Assembly (NCBI GenBank): GCA_026991555.1
Contig: JALXBI010000118.1
Location: 1-33,232 of the forward strand
Reading direction: 5' to 3'
DNA from: Candidatus Aminicenantota bacterium
GTDB taxonomy: Bacteria > Acidobacteriota > Aminicenantia > S016-38
Length of the DNA: 33,232 nt
Each line of letters begins with the position of its first letter. Position 1 is the stretch's first letter. The position numbers were made by a program, and so were the translations under genes. Below are positions 15,494 through 23,756 of this stretch, one piece after another. A model generated the notes under the pieces. The model searched no databases. It was given only the letters and a program-made list of their open reading frames with translations, and had not been told where the DNA came from.

Positions 15494-16572
15494 AGAAAAA
15501 CACCGCGGCGGAAAAATATTTCGCCCTACCCTCCAGGAAAAATCCCAAATTCTGGCTCTCGGCTGATGGTAAAAGCACCTTTAAAAAGGGACTCTTTTTC
15601 TATCCAGCCTTCAGCTGGAAGGCGAAGATGAAGAAGTGGGCCCTTTTAAACTCATATCCCATTCTGGCCTGGATTTTCAGCCATGGGAAACACTCTATAG
15701 AAGAATTAATGGGACATCCTCTGCTTAGTGAACTACAAACCCTGTCTCGCCCATGTGGAAGATGGGCTAATTTATATGTGCCCCGCCCCGGAAAAATCGT
15801 AATTCAACTGGAGGGAAGGGACGGGAAAATTTCCGCTTACATGAAGATAGGAATCCAGGAGAAGGAAAGAGCGCTTATAAAAAGGGAATTTCAGGCTCTG
15901 AAATGGCTTGGTGAAAGGGAACTCTCCAACTTTGAGGTGCCCAGGGTTCTTGAATACGAAGAAAAAAACGGCACTTCCTCACTCATTTTATCTGCTCCCC
16001 CGCATCTCTTCTATCCAGAAAATTACGAACTGGAAAAACTCCTTCCTGTGGTCCGGGAGATATACTTTCTTAAATTCGCCGTTAAACCTCTTAAGGAGAG
16101 CGGCCATTTCCAGAAAATAAAGAAAAGGGCTGGGGGGGAAATTCCAGAAAAAATAGAGCACCTCCTCGCAGACCAGCCTTTTCCCTCCGGCTGTCTTCAT
16201 TACGACTTCAAACCCTGGAACATAATGGTTAACGGGGAGACGGGAAAATTTTTCGTCATAGACTGGGAATTCTTCACCCAAGAAGGATTGCCCCTCTGGG
16301 ACCTCTTTACCTTCGTTCTCCAGCCCATGCTCCTTACCAGAGGGGCAAGTGTGGATAAAATCCTGGTAAATTTAAGGCATCATTTTCCCCTGATGAGGGA
16401 GGAATTAAGTAAGTTGGACTTAGACGAAGGGATTTTGCCTTTTCTCTTTACCCTTTACCTGATAGATTCCATAGCCTTTCTGGAAAACTACGGTCACAGG
16501 GACAAAAGGACCAATATGACCTTAAGAAAACTGGAGGAGCTCCTAAGAGAATATGAAAAAGAAATCCTCTAA
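15490..16572 (+). CDS. APH/choline-kinase-fold phosphotransferase-like protein
   Basis: A 360-residue protein. The Brenner-type catalytic loop HYDFKPWN is at 237-244 (H237, D239, N244) and the metal-binding IDWE at 257-260 (D258), as in aminoglycoside/choline kinase-like enzymes. The N-terminal ~90 residues before the kinase lobe are unusual and rich in Trp, Lys and Phe. The nucleotide-binding lobe is poorly conserved; K140 in YMKIG or a nearby lysine may be the ATP-anchoring residue. Its place between the TPR-like protein and the flippase suggests that it phosphorylates a sugar, a lipid-linked intermediate or a polyol used in the polymer; an antibiotic-resistance role is unlikely. It starts in an ATGA overlap and its end overlaps the flippase gene by 20 bases. 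Confidence 0.75.
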   Translation: MKKNTAAEKYFALPSRKNPKFWLSADGKSTFKKGLFFYPAFSWKAKMKKWALLNSYPILAWIFSHGKHSIEELMGHPLLSELQTLSRPCGRWANLYVPRPGKIVIQLEGRDGKISAYMKIGIQEKERALIKREFQALKWLGERELSNFEVPRVLEYEEKNGTSSLILSAPPHLFYPENYELEKLLPVVREIYFLKFAVKPLKESGHFQKIKKRAGGEIPEKIEHLLADQPFPSGCLHYDFKPWNIMVNGETGKFFVIDWEFFTQEGLPLWDLFTFVLQPMLLTRGASVDKILVNLRHHFPLMREELSKLDLDEGILPFLFTLYLIDSIAFLENYGHRDKRTNMTLRKLEELLREYEKEIL

Positions 16573-17983
16573 GAACTCCCTTCTGGTCAATTTTTCCAGT
16601 CTATCCTTCGTTCAGATAGTGAATTACCTTTTTCCCCTCCTGCTTATACCCTACATAGTCAGGATTATAGGACCTGCTAAATACGGAGCCTTCGCCTTTG
16701 CTACGGCGGTAGCCGGGTATTTTGCCATGCTCGCCGATTGGGGAATAAGCCTTTACGCCCCCAGGGAAATAGCCATACACAGGGAAGAACCTCAGGAACT
16801 TTCTCACCTGCTCTCCAGCATTATTTACTTAAGAGCCCTTTCGGTTCTCTTCCTGAGTTTAGCCTTCATTGCAGCTGTAATGCTGGTGGGGAAATTCCGG
16901 CAAGAAAAGACCCTTTTTCTCCTTTCCACCCTTTACATACTTATGGCCGGGTTCGGTATCAACTGGTTTTTTCAGGGGGTGGAAAGGATGACCCACATAG
17001 CTTTTTCCCAATTAATGACCAAAATCCTATGGGCTGCTCTAATACTTTCGTTTATAAGAAAGGAGCAGGATTACCTGATTCTCCCTTTGATATATTTCAT
17101 TTCTGACCTGGTAGGGAAGATTTATTTGTTTTCTCTGATGTTCAAAAAATGGAGGATTTCTCTTTCCCTCCCCAGTTTCCACAGAATGAAGGAAATAGTT
17201 AAGGCCTCCTTTCCCCTTTTCGTATCCAATATTTCCATAAAAATATACACGGGAATAAACACGGTATTTCTGGGATTCCTCACTAACAGCGAAGTGGTAG
17301 GCTACTACAGTCTGGCGGAGAAGATTATAAAAGCCCTGCTGGGGGTTCAATCCCAGATAAGTGTGGTGTTTTACCCTCACATTTCATCCCGCATTAAAAC
17401 TTCGCTGGAAAAGGCCGCCCGTTCTGTAAAGCAGGGGGCTACGGCGGTTATGCTCATGGCCATTCCCCTATTTCTTTTATCCTTCACCTTTGCTAAGGAA
17501 ATAATCCTCCTTGTGGGAGGGGAAAAATTCCTTCCCTCCATCACCACCTTCCGGGTTCTAAGTTTCCTCTTTATAATAGTGGGCCTGAGCAATGTTCTGG
17601 GGCTTCAAATTCTCCTTCCCATGGGAAGGAGAAGGGAATTCATGAACGCCACCCTGTGGTCAATTCTGGTAATCGTCCTTCTTGACATTCTTCTCATACC
17701 TCCTATGAAACAATACGGGGCTGCCCTTTCCTTCGTATTTTCGGAAGTAGCGGTAATGCTGATTATGTTTTACCACTACATAAAAATGGGAATTGGCTTT
17801 CTTGAATGGAAAAGATTGGTTAAACTTCTAACCCTTGCCCTCATCATGGGGCTGGCTTTGATGGCCATGGAAGCAATGGGGTTTCAGCTCCTGGTGGAAC
17901 TGGCAGTTTTCCTGGTTCTTTATGTTATCCTAATAGAGGTCTTAGGTTTAATCAGCATTAAAAAGAAAACCATAATGGCATAA
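16553..17983 (+). CDS. Wzx-type flippase (polysaccharide biosynthesis protein family)
   Basis: A 476-residue membrane protein with about twelve to fourteen hydrophobic segments. The N-terminal region FSSLSFVQIVNYLFPLLLIP, followed by YIVRIIGPAKYGAFAFA and WGISLYAPREIA, is typical of the RfbX/Wzx branch of the MOP superfamily. It moves undecaprenyl-diphosphate-linked repeat units from the inner to the outer face of the cytoplasmic membrane, where the polymerase joins them. It begins inside the preceding kinase-like gene and ends one base before glf. Confidence 0.92.
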   Translation: MKKKSSKNSLLVNFSSLSFVQIVNYLFPLLLIPYIVRIIGPAKYGAFAFATAVAGYFAMLADWGISLYAPREIAIHREEPQELSHLLSSIIYLRALSVLFLSLAFIAAVMLVGKFRQEKTLFLLSTLYILMAGFGINWFFQGVERMTHIAFSQLMTKILWAALILSFIRKEQDYLILPLIYFISDLVGKIYLFSLMFKKWRISLSLPSFHRMKEIVKASFPLFVSNISIKIYTGINTVFLGFLTNSEVVGYYSLAEKIIKALLGVQSQISVVFYPHISSRIKTSLEKAARSVKQGATAVMLMAIPLFLLSFTFAKEIILLVGGEKFLPSITTFRVLSFLFIIVGLSNVLGLQILLPMGRRREFMNATLWSILVIVLLDILLIPPMKQYGAALSFVFSEVAVMLIMFYHYIKMGIGFLEWKRLVKLLTLALIMGLALMAMEAMGFQLLVELAVFLVLYVILIEVLGLISIKKKTIMA

Positions 17984-17984
17984 A

Positions 17985-19160
17985 ATGCTGAAGGATTTCC
18001 AGGCAGATTACATTGTAGTTGGCTCAGGTTTTGCAGGGGCAACCATCGCCGAACGCATAGCAAGCAAGCTCAACAGGAAGGTTCTGGTTGTGGAGAAAAG
18101 GGAGCATATTGGGGGAAATTCCTACGACTATTACGACGAAAACGGCTTCCTTATTCACAAATACGGCCCCCACATCTTTCACACGGAAAAGAAATGGCTC
18201 TGGGATTATGTTTCCAATTTTACCGACTGGAGGCATTATATACACAGGGTTCTTGCTTACATTGACGGTAAAAAGGTTCCTCTGCCTTTCAACTTGAACA
18301 GCCTCTACGGCCTATTTCCCACACCCAAGGCCCTCAGACTGGAGAAAAAACTCCTGGAGAAATTCGGCCCTGGCCAGAAAATCCATATCCTGGAGTTGAG
18401 AAGCGCCCAGGACCAGGAGCTTAAGGAACTGGCGGACTTCATTTACCGGAAGGTTTTTCTAAACTACACCCTTAAACAATGGGGAATGAGACCGGAGGAA
18501 CTTTCTCCTGAGGTTACAGGAAGGGTTCCCATCTTCATTTCCCGGGACAACAGTTATTTTCAGGACAGGTATCAGGGAATCCCCCATGAGGGTTACACAA
18601 GAATTTTTGAAAGAATGCTCTCCCATCCCAATATTAAAGTTCTACTTAGGACCGACGCCAGGGAGATTATCCAATTGGATTTCCTATACAGAAGAATTTA
18701 TCTAAACGGCAGGGAATTTCAGGGGAGAATAATTTATACAGGTCCCATAGACGAACTCCTGGATTTCAAATACGGGGAACTTCCCTACCGCTCCCTCAGA
18801 TTTCAGCTTGAGGTCCACCCCGTGGAATACTATCAGGAGGTGGCAGTGGTGAATTATCCCAACGATTACGCCTTTACCCGTATAACCGAATTTAAACACC
18901 TTACCGGACAGGCCCACCCTAAAACCATGATAGCCAAGGAATTCCCCCAGGAATACAGAAGAGACGAGCCCGGGAAGGACATTCCCTATTACCCCATTCT
19001 CAGGGAAGATGAGGTGGAAAAATACATGAGATACCGCAGGGAAATAGAAAAATTCGACGGAAAAATCCTTCTGGTGGGAAGACTGGCTGAGTATAAGTAT
19101 CTTAATATGGATAAGGCCATAGAAGGCTCCTTAGTGCTTTTTGAAAATAAAATAAAATGA
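17985..19160 (+). CDS. glf: UDP-galactopyranose mutase
   Basis: Glf interconverts UDP-galactopyranose and UDP-galactofuranose using reduced FAD, supplying galactofuranose donors. The protein is 391 residues. The FAD-binding GSGFAGA lies at 13-19, followed by VVEKREHIGGNSYDYY and the family-typical HKYGPHIFHT. The long middle region (FIYRKVFLNYTLKQWG, SRDNSYFQDRYQGIPHEGY) and the end LVGRLAEYKYLNMDKAI match bacterial UGM. It starts one base after the flippase stop and has no clear Shine-Dalgarno, so it is probably coupled. Its last four bases overlap the next glycosyltransferase gene. Confidence 0.96.
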   Translation: MLKDFQADYIVVGSGFAGATIAERIASKLNRKVLVVEKREHIGGNSYDYYDENGFLIHKYGPHIFHTEKKWLWDYVSNFTDWRHYIHRVLAYIDGKKVPLPFNLNSLYGLFPTPKALRLEKKLLEKFGPGQKIHILELRSAQDQELKELADFIYRKVFLNYTLKQWGMRPEELSPEVTGRVPIFISRDNSYFQDRYQGIPHEGYTRIFERMLSHPNIKVLLRTDAREIIQLDFLYRRIYLNGREFQGRIIYTGPIDELLDFKYGELPYRSLRFQLEVHPVEYYQEVAVVNYPNDYAFTRITEFKHLTGQAHPKTMIAKEFPQEYRRDEPGKDIPYYPILREDEVEKYMRYRREIEKFDGKILLVGRLAEYKYLNMDKAIEGSLVLFENKIK

Positions 19161-20218
19161 GAAATGGCAAAGAAACCGTATGCGCCGTGGTGGTAACATA
19201 TAATAGGAAAAACTACCTTCTTGATTGTCTTGAAAGCCTGAAGCACCAGAGCCTTCCCCCTGAGGCCATACTCATAGTGGACAATGCTTCCTCAGACGGG
19301 ACCCCCGAAGTCCTTAAAAAAGCCGGTTATATTTCAGATGTCCCCGTTTCAGACACAAAAAACACCTGGGAGACCCACGGAGAAGTTAGTTCGCCTGAAG
19401 GGGAAAAAATAAAAATTCATTATCTGCGCCTTCCTCAGAACACAGGAGGGGCCGGTGGCTTTTATCATGGAATGAAGAGGGCTTACGAGTTGGGATACAC
19501 CTGGATATGGATAATGGACGACGATGTGGTTGCAGACGCAGAAGCCTTGGGTATTTTGAAAAAACATTCTGGTCCTTCTCTGGCTATGGCTCCGGCAGTG
19601 AAAACCGAGGACGGGAGCATAGCCTTGACCCATAGAGGAAACCTCAAACCAAAGGGCTTGTTCCCGGGGCTCCAAAGACCCCTGGCCCCGGAGGAATACG
19701 AAAAAAGCCAGCTTTATATTGACCTGTGTTCTTTTGTGGGATTGATGGTAAGGAGAGAAGCCATCTCAAAAATAGGGCTTCCCATAGCTGACTTCTTCAT
19801 CTATGCGGACGATGTAGAATATTCCCTTCGGCTTTCTTCCGAATTAGGAAAAATTTTACTTATTCCGGCAAGTTATCTAATAGACCGGAATGCCAAGAAG
19901 AAAGCAGGATATATTGTAAAGAATATTCTCCTTTTTAAATTCAAGAGACAACCCATTTCTTCCTATTGGAGGACATATTATTCCTTAAGAAATGTCCTGT
20001 ATGTATCCCAAAAATATTCCCGCAACAAAGCCTTTTTCTATATCAGGGTTATGTTTCATTTGCTCAAAAGTTTATTGACCTCATTTCCCCTCATCCTTAC
20101 CCTGGATGACCACAAAAAGGACCGCCTCAAAATAAGATTTCTCCCGTATATACATGGTCTTCGTGGAGTATTGGGCAAAAAGGTAGAATATAAAAATGGA
20201 AAAATTATCTGGCACTGA
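19157..20218 (+). CDS. GT2 glycosyltransferase, galactofuranosyltransferase-like
   Basis: A 353-residue GT-A enzyme. VVTYNRKNYLLDCLESL and VDNASSDGT open the nucleotide-binding half, and LPQNTGGAGGFYHGM precedes the metal-binding WIMDDDV with D121-D123. The combination of NTGGAGGF and DDD is typical of the GlfT1-like branch that transfers galactofuranose, and the gene directly follows glf. I therefore infer a Galf transferase. About 25 residues separate the first two motifs more than usual (~55-82, rich in Ser/Thr/Asp/Glu). The family has a long C-terminal helical part, here rich in Lys, Tyr and Phe. Confidence 0.85.
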   Translation: MRNGKETVCAVVVTYNRKNYLLDCLESLKHQSLPPEAILIVDNASSDGTPEVLKKAGYISDVPVSDTKNTWETHGEVSSPEGEKIKIHYLRLPQNTGGAGGFYHGMKRAYELGYTWIWIMDDDVVADAEALGILKKHSGPSLAMAPAVKTEDGSIALTHRGNLKPKGLFPGLQRPLAPEEYEKSQLYIDLCSFVGLMVRREAISKIGLPIADFFIYADDVEYSLRLSSELGKILLIPASYLIDRNAKKKAGYIVKNILLFKFKRQPISSYWRTYYSLRNVLYVSQKYSRNKAFFYIRVMFHLLKSLLTSFPLILTLDDHKKDRLKIRFLPYIHGLRGVLGKKVEYKNGKIIWH

Positions 20219-21239
20219 CCTGCCCCCGGTGGCTATAGTTGTTCTCAATTACAGGTCCTGGAAGGAAACCCTTGAATGCCTGGAATCCCTCCAGACCATG
20301 GATTACCCTGATTATACCCTAATAGTTGTGGACAATGCCTCCGGGGACGAATCCTTAGAGAAAATAAAACAATGGGCAGAGGGAAAAATCCAGGTGGAAA
20401 GCCAGTATGTGGAATATCACCGGGAACTTAAGCCGGTTTTTTATGTGGAATACCACCGGAGGGAAGCAGAGGCAGGGGGAATTCCTGAAAAGGAGGAAGA
20501 ACTGAAAAAACATCCTCCGGCCCAAAGAATGGTCCTCATAAAGACCGAAAAAAACCTCGGCTTTTCCGGTGGAAACAATGTGGGTGCGAGGTATGCATAT
20601 AATAAAGAAACATTCAAGTATGTTCTTCTATTAAATAACGACACCATAATTATGGACAGGGATTTTTTAAAGAAGCTTGTTTATGTTCCCGAACGACATC
20701 CTGAAGCCAAATTGGTAGGACCAAAGATAATAAATTTTTCCGATGATTTTGATAGTCCTTTTAAGAGGATAGGTTTCTTAGGGGAAATAGGTGGCATGGG
20801 AATAAAAAACCTGCTTAGAAGGCTTCTGGGCTGCAGTATGTCTGCTTACATAGACGAAAAAGCCATAATGAGCCATAAACCTAAGGAGGTTTACAAAATC
20901 TCCGGTGCATGCCTCTTTTTGGACTTGAACTTTTTCCACGAAATAGGATATTTAGACGAAGATTTATGGCTTTCCAGTGAAGAAGCTGCCCTTGCGGAAG
21001 CAGCGAGGAAAAGAGGAGGCAAGATATTTTTTCAGCCCCTTACCCTTCTCCTGCACAAAAAAGCCGCCTCACCCAGAGGGGCAAATTGGTTTGAAATAAG
21101 AAAGAACGCTATAAAGCAAAGGGAATATTTTCTTAAGAAATACAGGATCTATCCCTGGGAAAAATTAGTAATTATAAAACTGGTTAATAGATTAAGACTC
21201 TTGGTAAGCAGGCTTAAAATCAAATTGGTAAAGTCCTGA
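20196..21239 (+). CDS. GT2 glycosyltransferase with an internal insert
   Basis: A 347-residue GT-A enzyme. VVLNYRSWKETLECLESL and VVDNASGDES define the donor-binding half, and KNLGFSGGNNVGARYA and LLLNNDT (D149) supply the acceptor-loop and metal-binding elements of rhamnosyl/galactosyl-type GT2 enzymes. Between the two halves an insert of about 45 residues (~66-110) carries two near-identical YVEYHR segments. The start lies 23 bases inside the previous gene. The sugar transferred cannot be read from sequence; rhamnose or galactofuranose is likely from the locus. Confidence 0.85.
   Translation: MEKLSGTDLPPVAIVVLNYRSWKETLECLESLQTMDYPDYTLIVVDNASGDESLEKIKQWAEGKIQVESQYVEYHRELKPVFYVEYHRREAEAGGIPEKEEELKKHPPAQRMVLIKTEKNLGFSGGNNVGARYAYNKETFKYVLLLNNDTIIMDRDFLKKLVYVPERHPEAKLVGPKIINFSDDFDSPFKRIGFLGEIGGMGIKNLLRRLLGCSMSAYIDEKAIMSHKPKEVYKISGACLFLDLNFFHEIGYLDEDLWLSSEEAALAEAARKRGGKIFFQPLTLLLHKKAASPRGANWFEIRKNAIKQREYFLKKYRIYPWEKLVIIKLVNRLRLLVSRLKIKLVKS
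20406..20459 (+). repeat. In-frame direct repeat inside the GT2 gene
   Basis: The 18 bases at 20406-20423 recur at 20442-20459 with one difference (TAT versus TAC codon). The repeat unit offset is 36 bases, exactly 12 codons, so the reading frame is kept. It encodes the twice-occurring YVEYHR. Confidence 0.8.
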
Positions 21240-21240
21240 A

Positions 21241-22398
21241 ATGAGGAAGATGGCCATAATTTCTTCTACCAATTACCAGGATTGGCCCATGGGGGGAATG
21301 TTGTCTTTTTTGAGGGATATAATACCTTATCTTGCCGGGAATTTTCATATAGAACTCTGGGGGGTAAAGACGGCAAATGAAGGAGAGGAAATTTTACTGG
21401 GTGGGAGGGAGTTTAAGATCTTTTTCTTCAGCCAATTAAATCTTAAGAGGAAAAAATTTATACCCAACATAGCGAGAGTTGTTAAGGATATTAAAAGGCA
21501 TAAGGAAGAAATCCTCTCCAGGAATTACCATGTGCTTTACTTTCATGGCATTCCTCTGGAATTGCCCTTTCTAAAAGTCCAAGAACCCAGAATAGTTACC
21601 CATGTCCATGGGATCACAAACCCGTTCTCAGTTTCAGGAAATCCTTTTACAACTCTACTGCAGTTTCCCTATGAGATTCTGCGAGGAAAAATTGTTAACC
21701 ACAGCCATCTTGTCTTTCTTTCGGCAGACACCCCTTCCTATGAAAAATTCAAAAGGAAATTCAGGAAGAGTCCAAGAATTGTTAAAATCCACAATTTTGC
21801 GGATCCAAAGGTTTTTCATCCCAAGGAAAAAAATGCTCTTCGTCAGAAGATGGGTATAAAAAAGGAAGACCGGATAATTATTTTTACCGGAAGATTTTCC
21901 CATCAAAAGGACCCCTGCCTTGCTCTTGACGCCTTTGAGTGCTTAGCAAGGGAATTGGATAATGTCCGCTTATATCTGATAGGAGACGGCCCCCTTTTAG
22001 ATGCATGTAAAGAACTCTCCGATAAAAAAAGGCTCCAGGAAATGGTGAAGTTTTTTGGGAAACAACCCAGGGAAAGGGTAGCAGAGCTTTTATCCCTTTC
22101 CGATGTGTACTTATACACCTCCTTCGGGAATGGGGTTCCAGTTTCGGTGGTTGAGGCTTTAATGTGTGGATTACCGGTAATCACCACCGATATCCCAGGG
22201 ATACATGACGCCGTGATAGATGGGATAACTGGATTTAAAGTAAAAGGAAGAAGTCCTTGTGAATTAGCCGGATATTTAAAGATTGCCCTGAAAGATAACG
22301 AAAAAATGAGGGATAACTGCATTAGACACTCCGCAAGATTTACCCCGGAAAGAGCAGCCGAAATAATCTCAGAGGAAATAGAAAAACTATGGACTTAA
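21241..22398 (+). CDS. GT4 glycosyltransferase (GT-B fold)
   Basis: A 385-residue enzyme. The N-terminal acceptor domain begins with MAIISSTNYQDWPMGGM, whose GG loop is typical of GT4. VHGITNPF and KIHNFADPKVFHP lead into the donor domain with FTGRFSHQKDPCLALDAF, LIGDGPL and SFGNGVPVSVVEALMCGLPVI. The second Glu of the EX7E motif is present (VVEAL) but the first position is Asn/Gly, a variant seen in parts of the family. It transfers a sugar from a nucleotide donor with retention. It starts two bases after the preceding stop; the next gene overlaps its last ten bases. Confidence 0.88.
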   Translation: MRKMAIISSTNYQDWPMGGMLSFLRDIIPYLAGNFHIELWGVKTANEGEEILLGGREFKIFFFSQLNLKRKKFIPNIARVVKDIKRHKEEILSRNYHVLYFHGIPLELPFLKVQEPRIVTHVHGITNPFSVSGNPFTTLLQFPYEILRGKIVNHSHLVFLSADTPSYEKFKRKFRKSPRIVKIHNFADPKVFHPKEKNALRQKMGIKKEDRIIIFTGRFSHQKDPCLALDAFECLARELDNVRLYLIGDGPLLDACKELSDKKRLQEMVKFFGKQPRERVAELLSLSDVYLYTSFGNGVPVSVVEALMCGLPVITTDIPGIHDAVIDGITGFKVKGRSPCELAGYLKIALKDNEKMRDNCIRHSARFTPERAAEIISEEIEKLWT

Positions 22399-23756
22399 AC
22401 ATACATAAAATAACCTCTCAACTATTCGGAGAATTGGAGGAAAGGGGTTTCTCTTACTGCATATACAACGGGTATGAAAACTTACCTGAGGAAGTAAAAA
22501 ATGACCTGGACATCGCCATTGAGCCATCCGCACTCAAGCATTTAGACGAAATTTTGCTTAACATAAGCCGGGAAAACAATGCTTACCTTCTCCACAAAAT
22601 ATGGCACGATGCTGGGAAAGTGGCCTATATAATATCCCCCCGAGAGTTAACCCATCCAGAAAGACTCCAGCTGGATTTCTTTTCGGAATTTTCCATAAAG
22701 GACCGCTTGAGAAGGGGTCCATTTAACAGATACCTTCTTATGAAAGGGGAAGAACTCCTGAAAAAAAGGATTAAGAAGGATTATTATTACATACCCTCCA
22801 CCGACATGGAGTTTATAATGAAGCTCCTCAGGAGGATTTTTAAGGGGGATTTCGACAGGGATAGATTTTCCCGAATAAGGGAACTCTTTATAAGGGACAG
22901 GGAGGCTTCTCAGGAAATTTTAAGGAAGTATTTCTCTGAAAACTACAGGGAAATATCAAGGGCCCTGGAAAACGACGACTTACAGTGGTTTCTTGAAAAT
23001 GAAAAAACCCTGAGAAAGGAGCTAAAAAGGTTCAGGAGACATTATTTTACTCTCGGTAGAGTTCTTCTTAGCATAAAAAGGTTTCTCTATAGAATAAAAC
23101 ACCCGGTAGGAATGACTGTGGCCTTCTTAGGCCCTGATGGTAGCGGAAAGAGCACCTTAGCCAAGGAAACCATGAGGTTGCTTTCAAGAAGCTTTCACGG
23201 ACAGAAATTATTCTACTGGAGGCCCGGGCTTTTAAAGCAACCGGGAGTTGCCTTTAGGCTCAGGGAAGAAATAAACCTGGGCACCAATCCCGACCCTCAT
23301 GGTCACGAGCCAGAACATCCCTTAAAATCCCTGTTTCGCTTTCTTTATTACCTCATTGATTTTACCTTAGGATACTGGTTAAAGGTGTGGCCCCTCAAGG
23401 TAAAAAAACATTTATGCGTCTTTGACCGATACTACTATGATGTTCTGGTGGACCCTTTCAGATATAATTTTTCTCTTCCAGAATGGCTTTTAAAATTGCC
23501 GCTGCCTGTAATTCCTACTCCTGATCTTATCATTATCCTCGACGTATCCCCATATAAATCCTTTCAAAGAAAGCAAGAACTACCCTTAAAAGAACTCATG
23601 AAACAAAGGAAACAATTTCAGAAGGTTGCCGGCACCTTGCCTAATTGCTTCTTAATAGAAAATAATGATAACTTATCCGAAACCTTGGGTATAATTATAT
23701 CCAAGATAATTCGGGTGAAAAGCAGAAGAACTCTTTCCGCGATTATAAAAAAATGA
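22389..23756 (+). CDS. Nucleotidyltransferase-like / thymidylate-kinase-like fusion
   Basis: A 455-residue two-domain protein. The N-terminal half resembles a minimal nucleotidyltransferase fold: NDLDIAI with D39 and D41 and a later LQLDFF with D96 could be the three metal-binding aspartates. The C-terminal half is a P-loop kinase: GPDGSGKST at 248-256 is a Walker A, FDRYYYD at 345-351 resembles the DR[YF] motif of dTMP kinases, and PTPDLIIILDV precedes a Lys/Arg-rich lid. The region WRPGLLKQPGVAF would occupy the acceptor site. Its length is twice that of dTMP kinase, so a housekeeping role is unlikely. It lies among glycosyltransferase genes; sugar or nucleotide-sugar activation is conceivable, but nothing in the sequence settles it. 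Confidence 0.75.
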   Translation: MDLNIHKITSQLFGELEERGFSYCIYNGYENLPEEVKNDLDIAIEPSALKHLDEILLNISRENNAYLLHKIWHDAGKVAYIISPRELTHPERLQLDFFSEFSIKDRLRRGPFNRYLLMKGEELLKKRIKKDYYYIPSTDMEFIMKLLRRIFKGDFDRDRFSRIRELFIRDREASQEILRKYFSENYREISRALENDDLQWFLENEKTLRKELKRFRRHYFTLGRVLLSIKRFLYRIKHPVGMTVAFLGPDGSGKSTLAKETMRLLSRSFHGQKLFYWRPGLLKQPGVAFRLREEINLGTNPDPHGHEPEHPLKSLFRFLYYLIDFTLGYWLKVWPLKVKKHLCVFDRYYYDVLVDPFRYNFSLPEWLLKLPLPVIPTPDLIIILDVSPYKSFQRKQELPLKELMKQRKQFQKVAGTLPNCFLIENNDNLSETLGIIISKIIRVKSRRTLSAIIKK

